Shown here piece by piece: positions 1 to 9,857 of a stretch of 64,000 nucleotides of DNA. Below the pieces are notes generated by a model. It saw nothing but the letters and a program-made list of their open reading frames with translations. It was not told where the DNA came from and did no database searches. Each line of letters begins with the position of its first letter. Within the stretch, counting starts at the first letter, position 1. The position numbers and the translations under genes were made by a program. Origin of the DNA: Hoyosella subflava DQS3-9A1 (GTDB lineage: Bacteria; Actinomycetota; Actinomycetes; Mycobacteriales; Mycobacteriaceae); the NCBI RefSeq assembly GCF_000214175.1, contig NC_015564.1:1426001-1490000 (forward strand). The letters run 5' to 3'.

Positions 1-2
1 GC

Positions 3-59
3 GAGGATGCGTGCAGCTTCGCAACGTCATTCGGTCTTGAGACCGAGCTCTGCCCGTAG
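3..59 (+). CDS. 3' end of an unidentified gene (partial)
   Basis: An open frame enters from the left edge and stops at the TAG at 57-59, giving 18 residues that end in GLETELCP. A strong hairpin follows 16 bases later, which supports this being a real gene end. The fragment is too short to identify. Confidence 0.25.
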   Translation, partial: EDACSFATSFGLETELCP

Positions 60-75
60 ATCAGACTCGATCACT

Positions 76-107
76 GCACGCCGGAAGGTTTCCACCTTCC
101 GGCGTGC
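76..107. terminator. Intrinsic terminator between convergent genes
   Basis: A perfect 14-bp inverted repeat (76-89 pairing with 94-107) has a four-base loop and is followed on the plus strand by TTTCGTTT. It lies between the gene ending at 59 (+) and the lipoprotein gene ending at 134 (-), so it may serve both directions. Confidence 0.8.
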
Positions 108-133
108 TTTCGTTTGAAGCGATGGTGTCTTAA

Positions 134-1120
134 CTACGGACTGTCCCATTCGGTCGCCATCGACGTGCGCTGACGCACCACGTAGCCGGTGTCCGGATCG
201 GAGTACTGCTGCGTGCCGTACATCTCAAAGCCGCCTTCGGTGGGGAGCGGGCGTTCCAGGTCCACCCTGAGAGACCCGGTCCCTTCGCCTGTGAATTCGT
301 CGACCGCGACGCGTCCCTCACCAGGTACGTCGAGGTACGGAAGGCGTGGGCGCTGCTCGACGGCGAGATCGAGCAAGAGAGTGGTGCCGGACATTTCTCG
401 CACGGTCACCGTTGTCCGTTGCACGATTTCCATCTGGCTCTCGATCGGCTGGTCGATCGTCCATTGCGCACCCTCGCCTACAGGTTCTTGAGGGAACGCG
501 ATCATTCCGTACACGGCCTGGAAGAGAGCTTGTTCGACGGCGCTGCGCGCGATGTCACTGGACTCCGCGTTGGGGGAGATCCGCAGCTCGGACACGGAGC
601 CGTCAGCGCGGATCGTCATACCGGCACTGCTGCCTTCAGCGGCTGCGAGCGCGGAGTTGACGACGTTGTCGGGGCTTTCTGGGCGGCCCAGGGTCAGCGC
701 GACGGACCATTCACCCCCATCTGCCGCTTCGACCTCGGTGTCGAGCGGGAGGGTGACCGGTGGGAGACCGAAGTCGCTCTCAGGGTCGTCGCCGAGTTGC
801 TGGAACAGTTCGGAGCGAACAGTCACCACAGTCGAATGGGAGTCCCCCACAGAGAGGCTCGGGGCAAGGGTCTGGCGTGGTTCGGCGCCGGGCTCAACAA
901 GACTGATTTCGAGCCCGGGTACAGGCACAGTGAACTCGCTAGGGATGTCTTCAGCTTCGTCAGCGATTGTTTCGGGTTCGCTTGCGCATGCGGCCGCCAT
1001 CGACAATGCGACTCCCGCCACCGCGATGCGCAGGGAATTGCGTAAGAGGGAGGGACCGCTCCGTTTGGAAGAGGGGCCAGCAGACAGGGCAGATGATGAG
1101 AAATTGCCACGAAACTTCAC
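134..1120 (-). CDS. Secreted lipoprotein of unknown function
   Basis: The product is an exported lipoprotein of about 328 residues. The N-terminus has a basic stretch, a hydrophobic core and a lipobox-like SMAAAC, so Cys45 is the predicted lipidated residue. The rest is soluble, acidic and rich in beta-type sequence, resembling the actinobacterial DUF6263 lipoproteins; I do not recognise an enzyme motif. A longer reading from the GTG at 1183 is open, but it would give an overlong signal peptide and leave only 47 bases before the divergent lspA. The GTG at 1120 is preferred although no clear ribosome binding site is visible. Its maturation would need LspA, encoded by the divergent neighbour. 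Confidence 0.7.
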   Translation of the reverse strand: MKFRGNFSSSALSAGPSSKRSGPSLLRNSLRIAVAGVALSMAAACASEPETIADEAEDIPSEFTVPVPGLEISLVEPGAEPRQTLAPSLSVGDSHSTVVTVRSELFQQLGDDPESDFGLPPVTLPLDTEVEAADGGEWSVALTLGRPESPDNVVNSALAAAEGSSAGMTIRADGSVSELRISPNAESSDIARSAVEQALFQAVYGMIAFPQEPVGEGAQWTIDQPIESQMEIVQRTTVTVREMSGTTLLLDLAVEQRPRLPYLDVPGEGRVAVDEFTGEGTGSLRVDLERPLPTEGGFEMYGTQQYSDPDTGYVVRQRTSMATEWDSP

Positions 1121-1230
1121 AGCAGCGAGCGTAATGCACACGATGTGGGCTGCCCTGCTTACGTGCCGGCTGATGCGCGTCACGGCGTGCGCCCGTCAGA
1201 AGAACTCACGGGATAAGGGATGATGTCTGT

Positions 1231-1794
1231 GTGAGTCACGACGACACCCAACCTGAAATCGCACATCCGAAACGTTTGCGCCTCCTGTTTTCCGTGGCAG
1301 TGGTGGTGCTCGCGCTCGACCTTGTCACCAAGTCCGTGGCGGTTGCTCTGCTGGAGGACAGGGAGCCGGTACGGCTGCTCGGTGGCGCGGTGTACCTCGT
1401 GCTCTACCGCAACCCAGGTGCGGCGTTTTCGATGGCAACAGGGATGACGTGGTTGCTTACGCTCGTTGCCATCACCGTTGTCGTCGTCATAATCAGGCTG
1501 AGCCGCAATCTCCGCTCGTTGCCCTGGGCGCTTGGGCTCGGTTTTGTTCTCGGCGGTGCGTTAGGCAACCTCGCCGACCGGATGTTCCGAGCACCAGGTC
1601 CGATGCAGGGACACGTGGTCGACTTCGTGTCCTTGTTTGCCCCAGACGGGAGCGTATGGCCAGTATTCAACGTGGCTGACCCCGCCATCGTGGGCGGCGC
1701 CATCTTCCTTGTCGCTCTGACATTTCTCGGGCTCGACCCGGATGGGCAGCGACATTCGAAGAAGGAGCAAGTCGACGAAGAGGGCAAGCGATGA
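1231..1794 (+). CDS. lspA: Lipoprotein signal peptidase LspA
   Basis: LspA is the membrane aspartyl protease that removes the signal peptide from diacylated prolipoproteins. The 187-residue protein has four hydrophobic segments and the family motifs in order: NPGAAFS (61-67), GNLADR (112-117), GHVVDF with catalytic Asp131, and FNVADP with catalytic Asp150. Asn113 and Arg117 are the conserved active-site helpers. The start is a GTG with a weak AAGGGA upstream. The charged C-terminal tail overlaps the next gene by four bases, so the two are translationally coupled; lspA followed by an RluA-family gene is a common bacterial order. Confidence 0.96.
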   Translation: MSHDDTQPEIAHPKRLRLLFSVAVVVLALDLVTKSVAVALLEDREPVRLLGGAVYLVLYRNPGAAFSMATGMTWLLTLVAITVVVVIIRLSRNLRSLPWALGLGFVLGGALGNLADRMFRAPGPMQGHVVDFVSLFAPDGSVWPVFNVADPAIVGGAIFLVALTFLGLDPDGQRHSKKEQVDEEGKR

Positions 1795-2732
1795 TGACAC
1801 CGCAGTCTTTTTCTGCCCGGTCGATGCCGGTGCCTGATGGGCTTGAGGGGATGCGGGTTGATGCGGGTCTCGCGCGGCTGCTCGGATTGTCACGGACGGC
1901 AGTTGCGACACTCACGGACAATGGCTCCGTCCTCGTCGATGGCGCGGTCGCGGGGAAGTCAGATCGTCTGCATGCGGGAGCGTGGCTTGAGGTCGAACTG
2001 CCCGAACCGAAGCGGGAACCGGAGAACCGGCCGGAGCCCGTCGAGGGGATGACGATCCTTTTCGCCGACAGCGACATTGTTGCGGTCGATAAGCCCGCTG
2101 GGGTCGCTGCGCACGCCAGTGTCGGCTGGACCGGACCGACGGTGCTCGGCGGTCTCGCCGCCGCAGGCTACCGGATATCCACGTCCGGCCCGCCGGAGCG
2201 GCAAGGCATTGTCCACCGGCTCGATGTTGGGACCTCGGGAGTCATGCTCGTCGCGGTATCCGAACGTGCGTACAGCATCATGAAACGCGCATTCAAATAC
2301 CGCAACGTCAAAAAGCAGTACCACACCCTGGTGCAAGGTCATCCTGATCCCAGTAGCGGCACGATCGAGGCTCCGATAGCGCGGCACGGCAGCAATGACT
2401 GGAAGTTCGCGGTCCGCGCCGACGGTAAACACAGCGTGACCCATTACGACACGATCGAAGCTTTCCAGGCAGCAAGTCTTCTCAGCGTTGACCTCGAGAC
2501 CGGTCGTACCCATCAGATCCGCGTTCATTTCTCCGCTCTCAAACACCCGTGCTGCGGCGATCTGACATACGGTGCGGACCCGCGCCTCGCCGAGCGTCTA
2601 GGACTGGAACGTCAATGGCTGCACGCCTGCTCCCTCGGGTTTGCTCACCCAGCGGATGGCCGCTGGGTCGAGATCACCAGTGAATACCCAGCAGATCTGC
2701 GTCACGCACTCGACGTGCTCAATGCGCACTAA
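1791..2732 (+). CDS. RluA/RluD-family pseudouridine synthase
   Basis: This enzyme isomerises uridine to pseudouridine in RNA, probably 23S rRNA. The protein has 313 residues: an N-terminal S4 RNA-binding domain (about 20-70), then the RluA catalytic domain. The catalytic motif HRLD spans 142-145, with Asp145 as nucleophile, and the downstream RTHQIRVH motif is present. It corresponds to Rv1540 in M. tuberculosis, which also follows lspA. The start codon overlaps the lspA stop in an ATGATGA arrangement, so the two genes form one operon. The exact target uridines cannot be read from the sequence. Confidence 0.94.
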   Translation: MMTPQSFSARSMPVPDGLEGMRVDAGLARLLGLSRTAVATLTDNGSVLVDGAVAGKSDRLHAGAWLEVELPEPKREPENRPEPVEGMTILFADSDIVAVDKPAGVAAHASVGWTGPTVLGGLAAAGYRISTSGPPERQGIVHRLDVGTSGVMLVAVSERAYSIMKRAFKYRNVKKQYHTLVQGHPDPSSGTIEAPIARHGSNDWKFAVRADGKHSVTHYDTIEAFQAASLLSVDLETGRTHQIRVHFSALKHPCCGDLTYGADPRLAERLGLERQWLHACSLGFAHPADGRWVEITSEYPADLRHALDVLNAH

Positions 2733-2746
2733 CGGAATAGCCGCGG

Positions 2747-3373
2747 ATGGCTGAGTGGAACAACGCGCGCCGGTGGCGCGTCACCTGCGCTGTTGTTTTT
2801 ATGGGATTTCTCGTGGTCGTGGTCACCGTCGGATACGTCACACCCCCGAGGAGCAGCGATTCGATCCGAACAGACCGGCTTGGTCCCGTCAGCGGGGAAT
2901 CCGCTGAGGAGTATGCGGTGCGGGCAGCTGCTGCGCTAAACGAAGCACCCGAAGAGACGGCCTGGGCGCTCCTGACGTTCGATCCTCCCGCGCGTTCGGC
3001 AGAGGTGATCGACGCGACCGGAGATACACGAATCTCTCGCGTCGTGGTCGATGGTGGCGCTGGGGCCCGGCCTGACGACGACGAGTACCGCGTCCTGCCT
3101 GACATGCCGATCGACTTGCCGTCCCCGGTGCCGGGAGTAATTACGTCCCACGAGGCGCTCGAAACTGCGGTTTCGAGCGCGCTGTCCCGGCTCCGGACAT
3201 TCCGTGGAGCATTCGAGGATGGGACACCGCCTGACTGCACATGTGTGGTGGGGGTTGTGGTGCGCGCCGATGGTGAGACACTGCGAAGCATCGCCGAGCA
3301 CGAAAGTGTGTCCACAGCGGAACCGCTGCCAGGTGATGCCGTCTGGGGACGATTCGCTGTGCGGGCACGGTGA
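2747..3373 (+). CDS. Membrane-anchored protein of unknown function
   Basis: This is a 208-residue protein with a short basic N-terminus and one transmembrane helix at about 13-31. The remaining domain, about 175 residues, should face outward and is acidic. It contains two cysteines in a DCTC arrangement near 166-169 and no enzyme motif I recognise. The gene starts 14 bases after the pseudouridine synthase and its stop overlaps the start of rarD, so it sits in the lspA-rarD operon. Confidence 0.75.
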   Translation: MAEWNNARRWRVTCAVVFMGFLVVVVTVGYVTPPRSSDSIRTDRLGPVSGESAEEYAVRAAAALNEAPEETAWALLTFDPPARSAEVIDATGDTRISRVVVDGGAGARPDDDEYRVLPDMPIDLPSPVPGVITSHEALETAVSSALSRLRTFRGAFEDGTPPDCTCVVGVVVRADGETLRSIAEHESVSTAEPLPGDAVWGRFAVRAR

Positions 3374-4290
3374 TGAAACTCTCCCGCGTTGCCCCTGCAG
3401 AAGGAGTTGCCTTAGGTGCGGGAGCGTACGCCTGCTGGGGGTTGTTTCCAGCCTTCTTCGGCCTGCTTGCGGTATCAGCGCCGCTGGAGATTCTTGCTCA
3501 CCGCGTTGTCTGGACGGCGGTGCTGATGGTGGGCGTTGTTCTCGTGATCGGCCGGATCAGACCATTTTTGTCCATGGGTGGTCGCGCGTGGCTGCTCGTT
3601 GCCGCAGCATCGGTGTTCATCACAACAAATTGGGGCGTCTACATCTTTGGCGTTGTCAGCGGCCGAGTAGTCGAGACAGCACTCGGATATTTCATTAACC
3701 CACTAGTAAGCGTCATGCTGGGTGTCGTCTTCTTCCGTGAGCGCCTGAATCGCACGCAAATCGCGGCGGTCCTCATCGCGTTGACGGCAGTACTTGTCTT
3801 GACACTCGATTATGGACGCCCACCCATCATCGCCCTCTGCCTTGCCTTCTCGTTCGCGATGTACGGCGTCGTGAAGAAAGTGATGCCACTAGACCCCAGA
3901 CTCAGCGTTGCCGGTGAAGCGCTCTTTGCGGCACCATTCGCGATTACATTTCTGGTCGTTCTGGGTGTCAGCGGCGCCGCGACCTTCCTAAGTGAAGGCC
4001 CGGGGCACACCGCGCTGCTGATCGCAGCTGGCCCGGTGACGGCGCTGCCGCTGCTACTCTTCGCTGCCGCAGCGCAACGAGTTCCGCTCGTGACAATGGG
4101 GATACTGCAGTATTTGACACCGGCCTTGCAGATGGCATGGGGGGTGCTCGTATTACACGAGGACATGCCGGCCTCGCGGTGGCTGGGCTTCACGCTCATT
4201 TGGTGTGCCCTTGCTGTGTTCACCACGGATTCTGTGCGCCGCTCCCGGCGCAGGATGCGATCGCCGGCGGTAGTCGATCCACCTCGCTGA
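3370..4290 (+). CDS. rarD: RarD-type EamA/DMT-superfamily permease
   Basis: The 306-residue integral membrane protein has about ten hydrophobic helices arranged as two EamA repeats. The stretch ALGYFINPLVSV followed by FFRERL is diagnostic of the RarD subfamily. Members are drug/metabolite exporters; the substrate of RarD is not established. The first codons are GTG-ATG, so translation may start at 3370 or 3373. The start overlaps the stop of the previous gene. The C-terminus is basic, as expected for a cytoplasmic tail. Confidence 0.9.
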   Translation: MMKLSRVAPAEGVALGAGAYACWGLFPAFFGLLAVSAPLEILAHRVVWTAVLMVGVVLVIGRIRPFLSMGGRAWLLVAAASVFITTNWGVYIFGVVSGRVVETALGYFINPLVSVMLGVVFFRERLNRTQIAAVLIALTAVLVLTLDYGRPPIIALCLAFSFAMYGVVKKVMPLDPRLSVAGEALFAAPFAITFLVVLGVSGAATFLSEGPGHTALLIAAGPVTALPLLLFAAAAQRVPLVTMGILQYLTPALQMAWGVLVLHEDMPASRWLGFTLIWCALAVFTTDSVRRSRRRMRSPAVVDPPR

Positions 4291-4293
4291 CGT

Positions 4294-5283
4294 CTATCGC
4301 GGACGATTCAGCGCGAGGACCGAAAGCAGTTCGTAGGCGACATGGGCGGCGGCGATACCGGTGATCTCCGCATGGTCGTACGCTGGCGCGACTTCGACGA
4401 TGTCGGCGCCGACGATGTTCATATCAGTGAGCCCGCGAAGTGTCTGCAGCAATTCGCGGGACGTCAGACCGCCGGCCTCGGGCGTGCCGGTCCCGGGGGC
4501 GAACGCGGGATCGAGCACATCGATATCGATCGAGACGTAGACCGGGCCGTCTGCACTGGTTCCGAGTCTGCGGCGCATGCGGTCGATAATGCTTGCCACG
4601 CCGTCAGTCTGGTAATCGTCCGACCGCACGATCTGAAACCCGAGCATATCGTCGTCTTCGAGGTCTTTTTTGCTGTAGAGAGGACCTCGGATACCGATGT
4701 GTTGTGAGCGCTCCATATCGATCAGCCCCTCCTCGCTGGCCCGGCGGAAGGGCGTGCCGTGCGTGTAGCGGGCGCCGAAGTACGTATCCCAGGTGTCGAG
4801 GTGCGCGTCGAAATGGAGGACTGCGACCTTGCCGTGGTCACGATGCAGAGCGCGAAGGAGGGGCAATGCGATTGTGTGATCGCCGCCGAGGGTGAGCACT
4901 GTTGATCCGTCGCGGCGCAAATCAGTGACTGCCGACTGAACAGCCACGAGTGCGTCGTTGATGTCGAACGGGTTCACCCCGAGATCGCCGAAGTCAGCCA
5001 CCTGCTGCGCCGCGAAAGGATGAACGTCCAGGCCAGGGTGGTAAGGGCGTAAGAGCTTAGACGCTGCCCGGATGTGATTCGGACCGAACCGGGCACCAGG
5101 ACGGTAACTCACACCGGAATCGAAGGGGACACCGAGAATTGTGACGTCCGCTCGCGAGACTTCATCGAGTCGGGGGAGGCGAGCAAAGGTAGTCGGTTCA
5201 GCGAAGCGCGGTTTACGGGTCGCGTCCACCTGACCGACGTTTCCGTTGTCGCGAGCGCGCGGAACTTCGTCTGCGGGGTCCAT
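4294..5283 (-). CDS. Ureohydrolase (agmatinase or guanidinobutyrase family)
   Basis: The protein is a binuclear manganese hydrolase that removes urea from a guanidino compound. All metal ligands are present: GGDHT (His136), DAHLD (Asp159, His161, Asp163) and [22 protein letters not shown] (Asp253, Asp255). It has 329 residues, the usual length. GGAG precedes the ATG at 5283. It is divergent from a nitrilase-superfamily amidase, which hints that the substrate could be 4-guanidinobutanoate rather than agmatine; the sequence motifs alone do not separate these. The stop lies four bases from the end of rarD on the opposite strand. Confidence 0.88.
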   Translation of the reverse strand: MDPADEVPRARDNGNVGQVDATRKPRFAEPTTFARLPRLDEVSRADVTILGVPFDSGVSYRPGARFGPNHIRAASKLLRPYHPGLDVHPFAAQQVADFGDLGVNPFDINDALVAVQSAVTDLRRDGSTVLTLGGDHTIALPLLRALHRDHGKVAVLHFDAHLDTWDTYFGARYTHGTPFRRASEEGLIDMERSQHIGIRGPLYSKKDLEDDDMLGFQIVRSDDYQTDGVASIIDRMRRRLGTSADGPVYVSIDIDVLDPAFAPGTGTPEAGGLTSRELLQTLRGLTDMNIVGADIVEVAPAYDHAEITGIAAAHVAYELLSVLALNRPR

Positions 5284-5381
5284 AATTCATCTCCGTGGTC
5301 CGGTGGGAGTCAACCTAGCTTCTGGATACCACGGCGGAACATCTGGCGTCCCGCGGGATGACACAGTGGGACGATGACACA

Positions 5382-6167
5382 GTGAGTGCTGTAGTCGCTG
5401 CCCTTTACCAAGGGCCCGAGCGGGCCACCTCGGTTGCGGAGAATCTTCGTGCTGTTGACCTGGCCGCGAGGGAGGCGGCACGTGTGGGTGCCGCGATTCT
5501 CATCTGCCCGGAGATGTCCGCGACGGGTTACAACCTCGGCCCCCTTGTCGCTCAGCGTGCGGAACCGTCCCATGGCCCGATCGCCGACGAAGTAGGCGCG
5601 ACGGCCCGGCGGTACTCCATTGCGATCGCGTACGGTTACCCGGAACTAGCCGCAGGCGCCGTCTACAACAGCGTGCAGGTCGTAAGTGCGTCGGGAACTC
5701 CGCTTGCCCACTACCGCAAGACCCACCTGTTCGGCGCTCTTGACCGAGATCACTTCCTGCCCGGAATGGAACTCGTCGTCCAATTTGATCTTTCCGGCAT
5801 ACGCTGCGGGTTGCTGACGTGCTACGACGTGGAGTTCCCGGAGACGGTCCGTGCGCACGCCGACGCGGGCACGCAATGGCTGATCGTGCCCACTGGATTG
5901 ATGCGGCCCTTTGAGAGGGTGGCGAAGACGCTTGTGCCCGCTCGTGCGTACGAGAGCCAGATGTTCATCACCTACGTCAACCGGTGCGGAACCGAAGCGC
6001 AAGTCGAATACTGCGGCCTGAGCTGCGCGGTTGCGCCAGACGGTACCGAATTGGCCCGTGCCGGAGCAGCGGAACAGTTGATCGTGACCGAAATCGACCT
6101 CGCGGTGCTGGAGGCGTCGCGTGTCGTCAACACGTACCTGCAAGACCGCCGTCGCGATCTCTATTGA
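5382..6167 (+). CDS. Carbon-nitrogen hydrolase (nitrilase superfamily amidase)
   Basis: The enzyme hydrolyses a non-peptide C-N bond through the Glu-Lys-Cys triad. Counting from an ATG at 5358, the triad is Glu52 (PEMSATGY), Lys121 (YRKTHLF) and Cys155 (LTCYDVEFPE). Family members normally begin just before the first strand (here VVAALYQGP), so the GTG at 5382 is the better start; the eight extra residues from 5358 are not family-like. It is divergent from the ureohydrolase with about 100 bases between. Such pairs occur in arginine breakdown through 4-guanidinobutyramide, so a guanidinobutyramide amidase is a reasonable guess, not shown. Confidence 0.85.
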   Translation: MSAVVAALYQGPERATSVAENLRAVDLAAREAARVGAAILICPEMSATGYNLGPLVAQRAEPSHGPIADEVGATARRYSIAIAYGYPELAAGAVYNSVQVVSASGTPLAHYRKTHLFGALDRDHFLPGMELVVQFDLSGIRCGLLTCYDVEFPETVRAHADAGTQWLIVPTGLMRPFERVAKTLVPARAYESQMFITYVNRCGTEAQVEYCGLSCAVAPDGTELARAGAAEQLIVTEIDLAVLEASRVVNTYLQDRRRDLY

Positions 6168-6285
6168 TGCCTAAGGCAGCGCACGGCCGATACAAAAATT
6201 GTCAGTGGGAGCGCCTAGCATGAGTGGGCCACGTTGGTAGCTACGCTGGGTGCGCGGGATCGCTGGACTGCGGGGAGAGGTACTT

Positions 6286-9200
6286 GTGACTGATACGGGG
6301 TCGTTCGTCCATCTGCACAACCACACCGAGTACTCCATGCTCGATGGTGCGGCGAAGGTAAAACCGCTCTTTGCCGAAGCCCAGCGCCTCGGCATGACTG
6401 CGGTTGGCATGACGGACCACGGCAACATGTTCGGTGCGAGCGACTTCTACAACGCTGCGGTGAAAGCGGACATCAAGCCGATCATCGGGATCGAGGCGTA
6501 CGTCGCCCCTGAGTCGCGGTTCAACCTGAAGCGCGTCCGCTGGGGCGACCCGTCGCAGAAGTCCGACGATGTGTCGGGTAGCGGTGCCTACACGCATATG
6601 ACAATGGTTGCCGCCAACGCAACTGGCTTACGGAACCTCTTCACACTCTCGTCCCTCGCCTCGATCGAAGGTCAGTTGGGCAAATGGCCGCGAATGGACG
6701 CGGAACTGATCGCGGAGCATTCCGAGGGGATCATCGCCACTACCGGCTGCCCCTCCGGTGAGTTGCAGACCAGGCTGCGCCTAGGGCATGAACGCGAGGC
6801 TCTCGAGGCCGCGGCGAAGTGGCAGGAAATCTTCGGGCCTGAGAACTTCTTCCTCGAATTGATGGATCACGGAATCTCGATCGAACGCCGCGTGCGTGAG
6901 GGCCTTCTGGAGGTGGGCCGGAAGCTCGGCATTCCGCCCATCGTGACTAATGACTGCCACTACGTGACCGTCGATCAGGCGCGCAGCCATGAGGCGCTGC
7001 TTTGCGTACAGACCGGGAAAACACTTAGTGACCCGACCCGCTTCAAGTTCGACGGCGACGGGTACTACCTGAAGTCGGCTGCTGAGATGCGCGCGGCGTG
7101 GGACGAAGAGGTGCCCGGCGCGTGCGACAACACCCTGCTGATCGCGGAGCGTGTCGAGTCATACAAGGAAGTCTGGACGCACCGCGACCGGATGCCGGTG
7201 TTCCCCGTGCCAGACGGTGAGACTCAGGCAACGTTCCTGTACAAGCAGGTCCACGAGGGTTTGGAGCGGCGGTTCCCAGGCGCGGTTCCGCCGGAGTACA
7301 CGAAGCGCGCTGACTACGAGCTCGATGTCATCAACCAAATGGGCTTCCCGGCCTACTTCCTTGTGGTGGGTGACCTTGTGCGGCACGCGGGAGAGGTGGG
7401 AATCCGGGTCGGCCCGGGCCGAGGCTCCGCAGCGGGTTCACTGGTCGCTTTCGCGCTCGGCATTACCAACATCGATCCCATCCCGCACGGGCTGCTCTTC
7501 GAACGGTTCCTCAACCCCGAGCGCGTGTCCATGCCTGATATCGACATCGACTTCGATGATCGGCGTCGCGGCGAGATGGTGCGGTACGCAACAGATCGCT
7601 GGGGGAGTGACCGTGTAGCCCAGGTGATTACATTCGGAACAATTAAGACCAAAGCGGCGATCAAAGACTCAGCACGGGTGCTCTTCGGTCAGCCGGGATT
7701 TGCGATCGCCGACCGGATCAGTAAGGCGCTCCCGCCGCCGATCATGGCTAAGGACATTCCGCTGCACGGGATCATGAATCCTGAGCACGAAAGGTACAAA
7801 GAAGCCACCGAGGTACGGTCGCTGATCGAAACTGATCCCGACGTCCGCAAGATCTATGAAACAGCGATTGGTTTGGAGGGGCTGATCCGCAACGCAGGTG
7901 TGCACGCCTGCGCGGTCATCATGTCATCCGAGCCCCTCATGGAAGCGATTCCGCTGTGGAAGCGCCAGCAGGATGGCGCCATCATCACCGGATGGGACTA
8001 CCCGTCTTGTGAGGACATCGGCCTCCTCAAGATGGACTTCCTCGGTCTTCGGAACCTCACGGTGATCGGTGACGCGATCGAAAATCTCAAGTCAAACCGC
8101 GGGATCGACATAGACCTCGACACCCTCACACTCGATGATCCGAAAGCGTATGAACTACTCGCGCGTGGTGACACGCTCGGCGTGTTCCAGCTCGACGGTT
8201 CTGCGATGCGCGACCTGCTACGCCGAATGCAGCCGACCGGATTCGAGGACATCGTCGCCGTGCTTGCGCTGTACCGGCCCGGTCCGATGGGCATGAATGC
8301 CCACAACGACTACGCGGACAGAAAGAATGGGCGCCAAGAAGTGCGCCCAATCCACCCCGAACTCGAGGAGCCGCTGAAGGAGATCCTCTCGGAGACGTAC
8401 GGCCTGATTGTCTATCAAGAGCAGATCATGCAGATCGCTCAGAAGGTGGCTGGTTACTCACTCGGACGCGCCGACATTCTGCGCCGCGCAATGGGCAAGA
8501 AGAAGGCTGAGGTCCTCGCTGCTGAGTTCGACGGCTTCCAGGAAGGTATGCGCGCCAACGGCTTCGGTGACAAGGCGATCACCGCGCTGTGGGACACTAT
8601 CCTCCCGTTCGCTGGCTACGCGTTCAACAAGTCGCACGCAGCTGGATACGGGCTGGTCTCGTACTGGACCGCCTACCTGAAGGCGAACTATCCAGCGGAG
8701 TACATGGCGGGTCTGCTGACGTCGGTTGGTGACGACAAGGACAAGGCAGCCATTTATCTTGCGGACTGCCGCAAGATCGGGGTCACGGTGCTGCCTCCGG
8801 ACGTCAACGAGTCGGAGCAGAACTTTACCTCGGTGGGTGACGACATTCGCTTCGGGCTTGGCGCCGTCCGCAACGTCGGCTCAAACGTCGTCTCCTCAAT
8901 CATTAAGGGCCGCAACGAGAAGGGGAGCTTCACCTCGTTCTCCGACTATCTCGGCAAAGTCGATGCCGCTGCATGCGGCAAGAAGGCCATCGAATCTCTC
9001 ATCAAAGCTGGGGCTTTCGATTCGCTCGATCACCCGCGCAAAGGGCTAGTCCTCATCCATTCGGATGCCGTCGACTCGGTGATGAATACGAAAAAGGCCG
9101 AGGCGATCGGTCAGTTCGATCTCTTCGGTGGAGGTGGGGCTGATGATGAAATCGCGAGCGTATTCGAAGTAAAGGTGCCCGAAGAAGAATGGGACACGAA

Positions 9201-9825
9201 GCACCGCTTGGCACTTGAGCGGGAGATGCTCGGTCTCTACGTTTCGGGCCACCCGCTCAACGGCATTGAACACCTCATTGCCGCGCAGACCGATACACAG
9301 ATCACGGCGATCCTCGAAGGCATCGTCAAAGACGGGGCCCAAGTAACGGTTGGCGGAATCTTCGCCTCCGTGACGCGGCGCGTGAACAAGAACGGTCAGC
9401 CCTGGGCGGCGGCGCAGCTTGAAGACCTCGAGGCGGGCATCGAGGTGATGTTCTTCCCCCAGGCGTACTCGGTGTACGGGATGGAAGTAACCGAAGATGC
9501 GATCGTGTTGATCCGAGGGCGTCTCAAAGTCCAGGACGATCGCATCTCCATCATCGCCAACGACCTTGTGGTGCCAGACCTCTCGGACATCGGTGTTGCT
9601 CAGCCCGTCGCACTGAGCATGCACACACGCATGTGCACGCCCGACAAGGTGGGCGCTCTCAAGCAGGTGCTGACGCGTCATCCCGGTCAGGCGGACGTCC
9701 ACGTCCGACTGATGACTGGCGATCGGACAACGACACTCAAACTTGACGACGGATACCGGGTAACGCCGTCGTCCGCACTCATGGGTGATCTCAAAGCGCT
9801 ACTTGGCCCCGGATGCTTGGGCTGA
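6286..9825 (+). CDS. dnaE1: DNA polymerase III alpha subunit DnaE1
   Basis: This is the replicative DNA polymerase catalytic subunit, 1179 residues from the chosen start. The N-terminal PHP domain begins with [15 protein letters not shown], which retains the metal-binding histidines. The palm carries PDIDIDF (catalytic Asp420 and Asp422) and [10 protein letters not shown] (Asp584). Helix-hairpin-helix and OB-fold regions follow. The frame is open from 6250, but GTG 6286 has GGAGAGG six bases upstream, so it is preferred. It corresponds to Rv1547. The upstream gap of about 118 bases should hold its promoter; I see no convincing boxes. Confidence 0.97.
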   Translation: MTDTGSFVHLHNHTEYSMLDGAAKVKPLFAEAQRLGMTAVGMTDHGNMFGASDFYNAAVKADIKPIIGIEAYVAPESRFNLKRVRWGDPSQKSDDVSGSGAYTHMTMVAANATGLRNLFTLSSLASIEGQLGKWPRMDAELIAEHSEGIIATTGCPSGELQTRLRLGHEREALEAAAKWQEIFGPENFFLELMDHGISIERRVREGLLEVGRKLGIPPIVTNDCHYVTVDQARSHEALLCVQTGKTLSDPTRFKFDGDGYYLKSAAEMRAAWDEEVPGACDNTLLIAERVESYKEVWTHRDRMPVFPVPDGETQATFLYKQVHEGLERRFPGAVPPEYTKRADYELDVINQMGFPAYFLVVGDLVRHAGEVGIRVGPGRGSAAGSLVAFALGITNIDPIPHGLLFERFLNPERVSMPDIDIDFDDRRRGEMVRYATDRWGSDRVAQVITFGTIKTKAAIKDSARVLFGQPGFAIADRISKALPPPIMAKDIPLHGIMNPEHERYKEATEVRSLIETDPDVRKIYETAIGLEGLIRNAGVHACAVIMSSEPLMEAIPLWKRQQDGAIITGWDYPSCEDIGLLKMDFLGLRNLTVIGDAIENLKSNRGIDIDLDTLTLDDPKAYELLARGDTLGVFQLDGSAMRDLLRRMQPTGFEDIVAVLALYRPGPMGMNAHNDYADRKNGRQEVRPIHPELEEPLKEILSETYGLIVYQEQIMQIAQKVAGYSLGRADILRRAMGKKKAEVLAAEFDGFQEGMRANGFGDKAITALWDTILPFAGYAFNKSHAAGYGLVSYWTAYLKANYPAEYMAGLLTSVGDDKDKAAIYLADCRKIGVTVLPPDVNESEQNFTSVGDDIRFGLGAVRNVGSNVVSSIIKGRNEKGSFTSFSDYLGKVDAAACGKKAIESLIKAGAFDSLDHPRKGLVLIHSDAVDSVMNTKKAEAIGQFDLFGGGGADDEIASVFEVKVPEEEWDTKHRLALEREMLGLYVSGHPLNGIEHLIAAQTDTQITAILEGIVKDGAQVTVGGIFASVTRRVNKNGQPWAAAQLEDLEAGIEVMFFPQAYSVYGMEVTEDAIVLIRGRLKVQDDRISIIANDLVVPDLSDIGVAQPVALSMHTRMCTPDKVGALKQVLTRHPGQADVHVRLMTGDRTTTLKLDDGYRVTPSSALMGDLKALLGPGCLG

Positions 9826-9857
9826 AACGACTCGATAGACAACGGCTCAGGGGAGTG

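Noticed and set aside
32-45. Small hairpin CGGTC-TTGA-GACCG near the left edge
   Set aside because: It lies inside the partial gene's coding frame, has only five pairs and no T tract.
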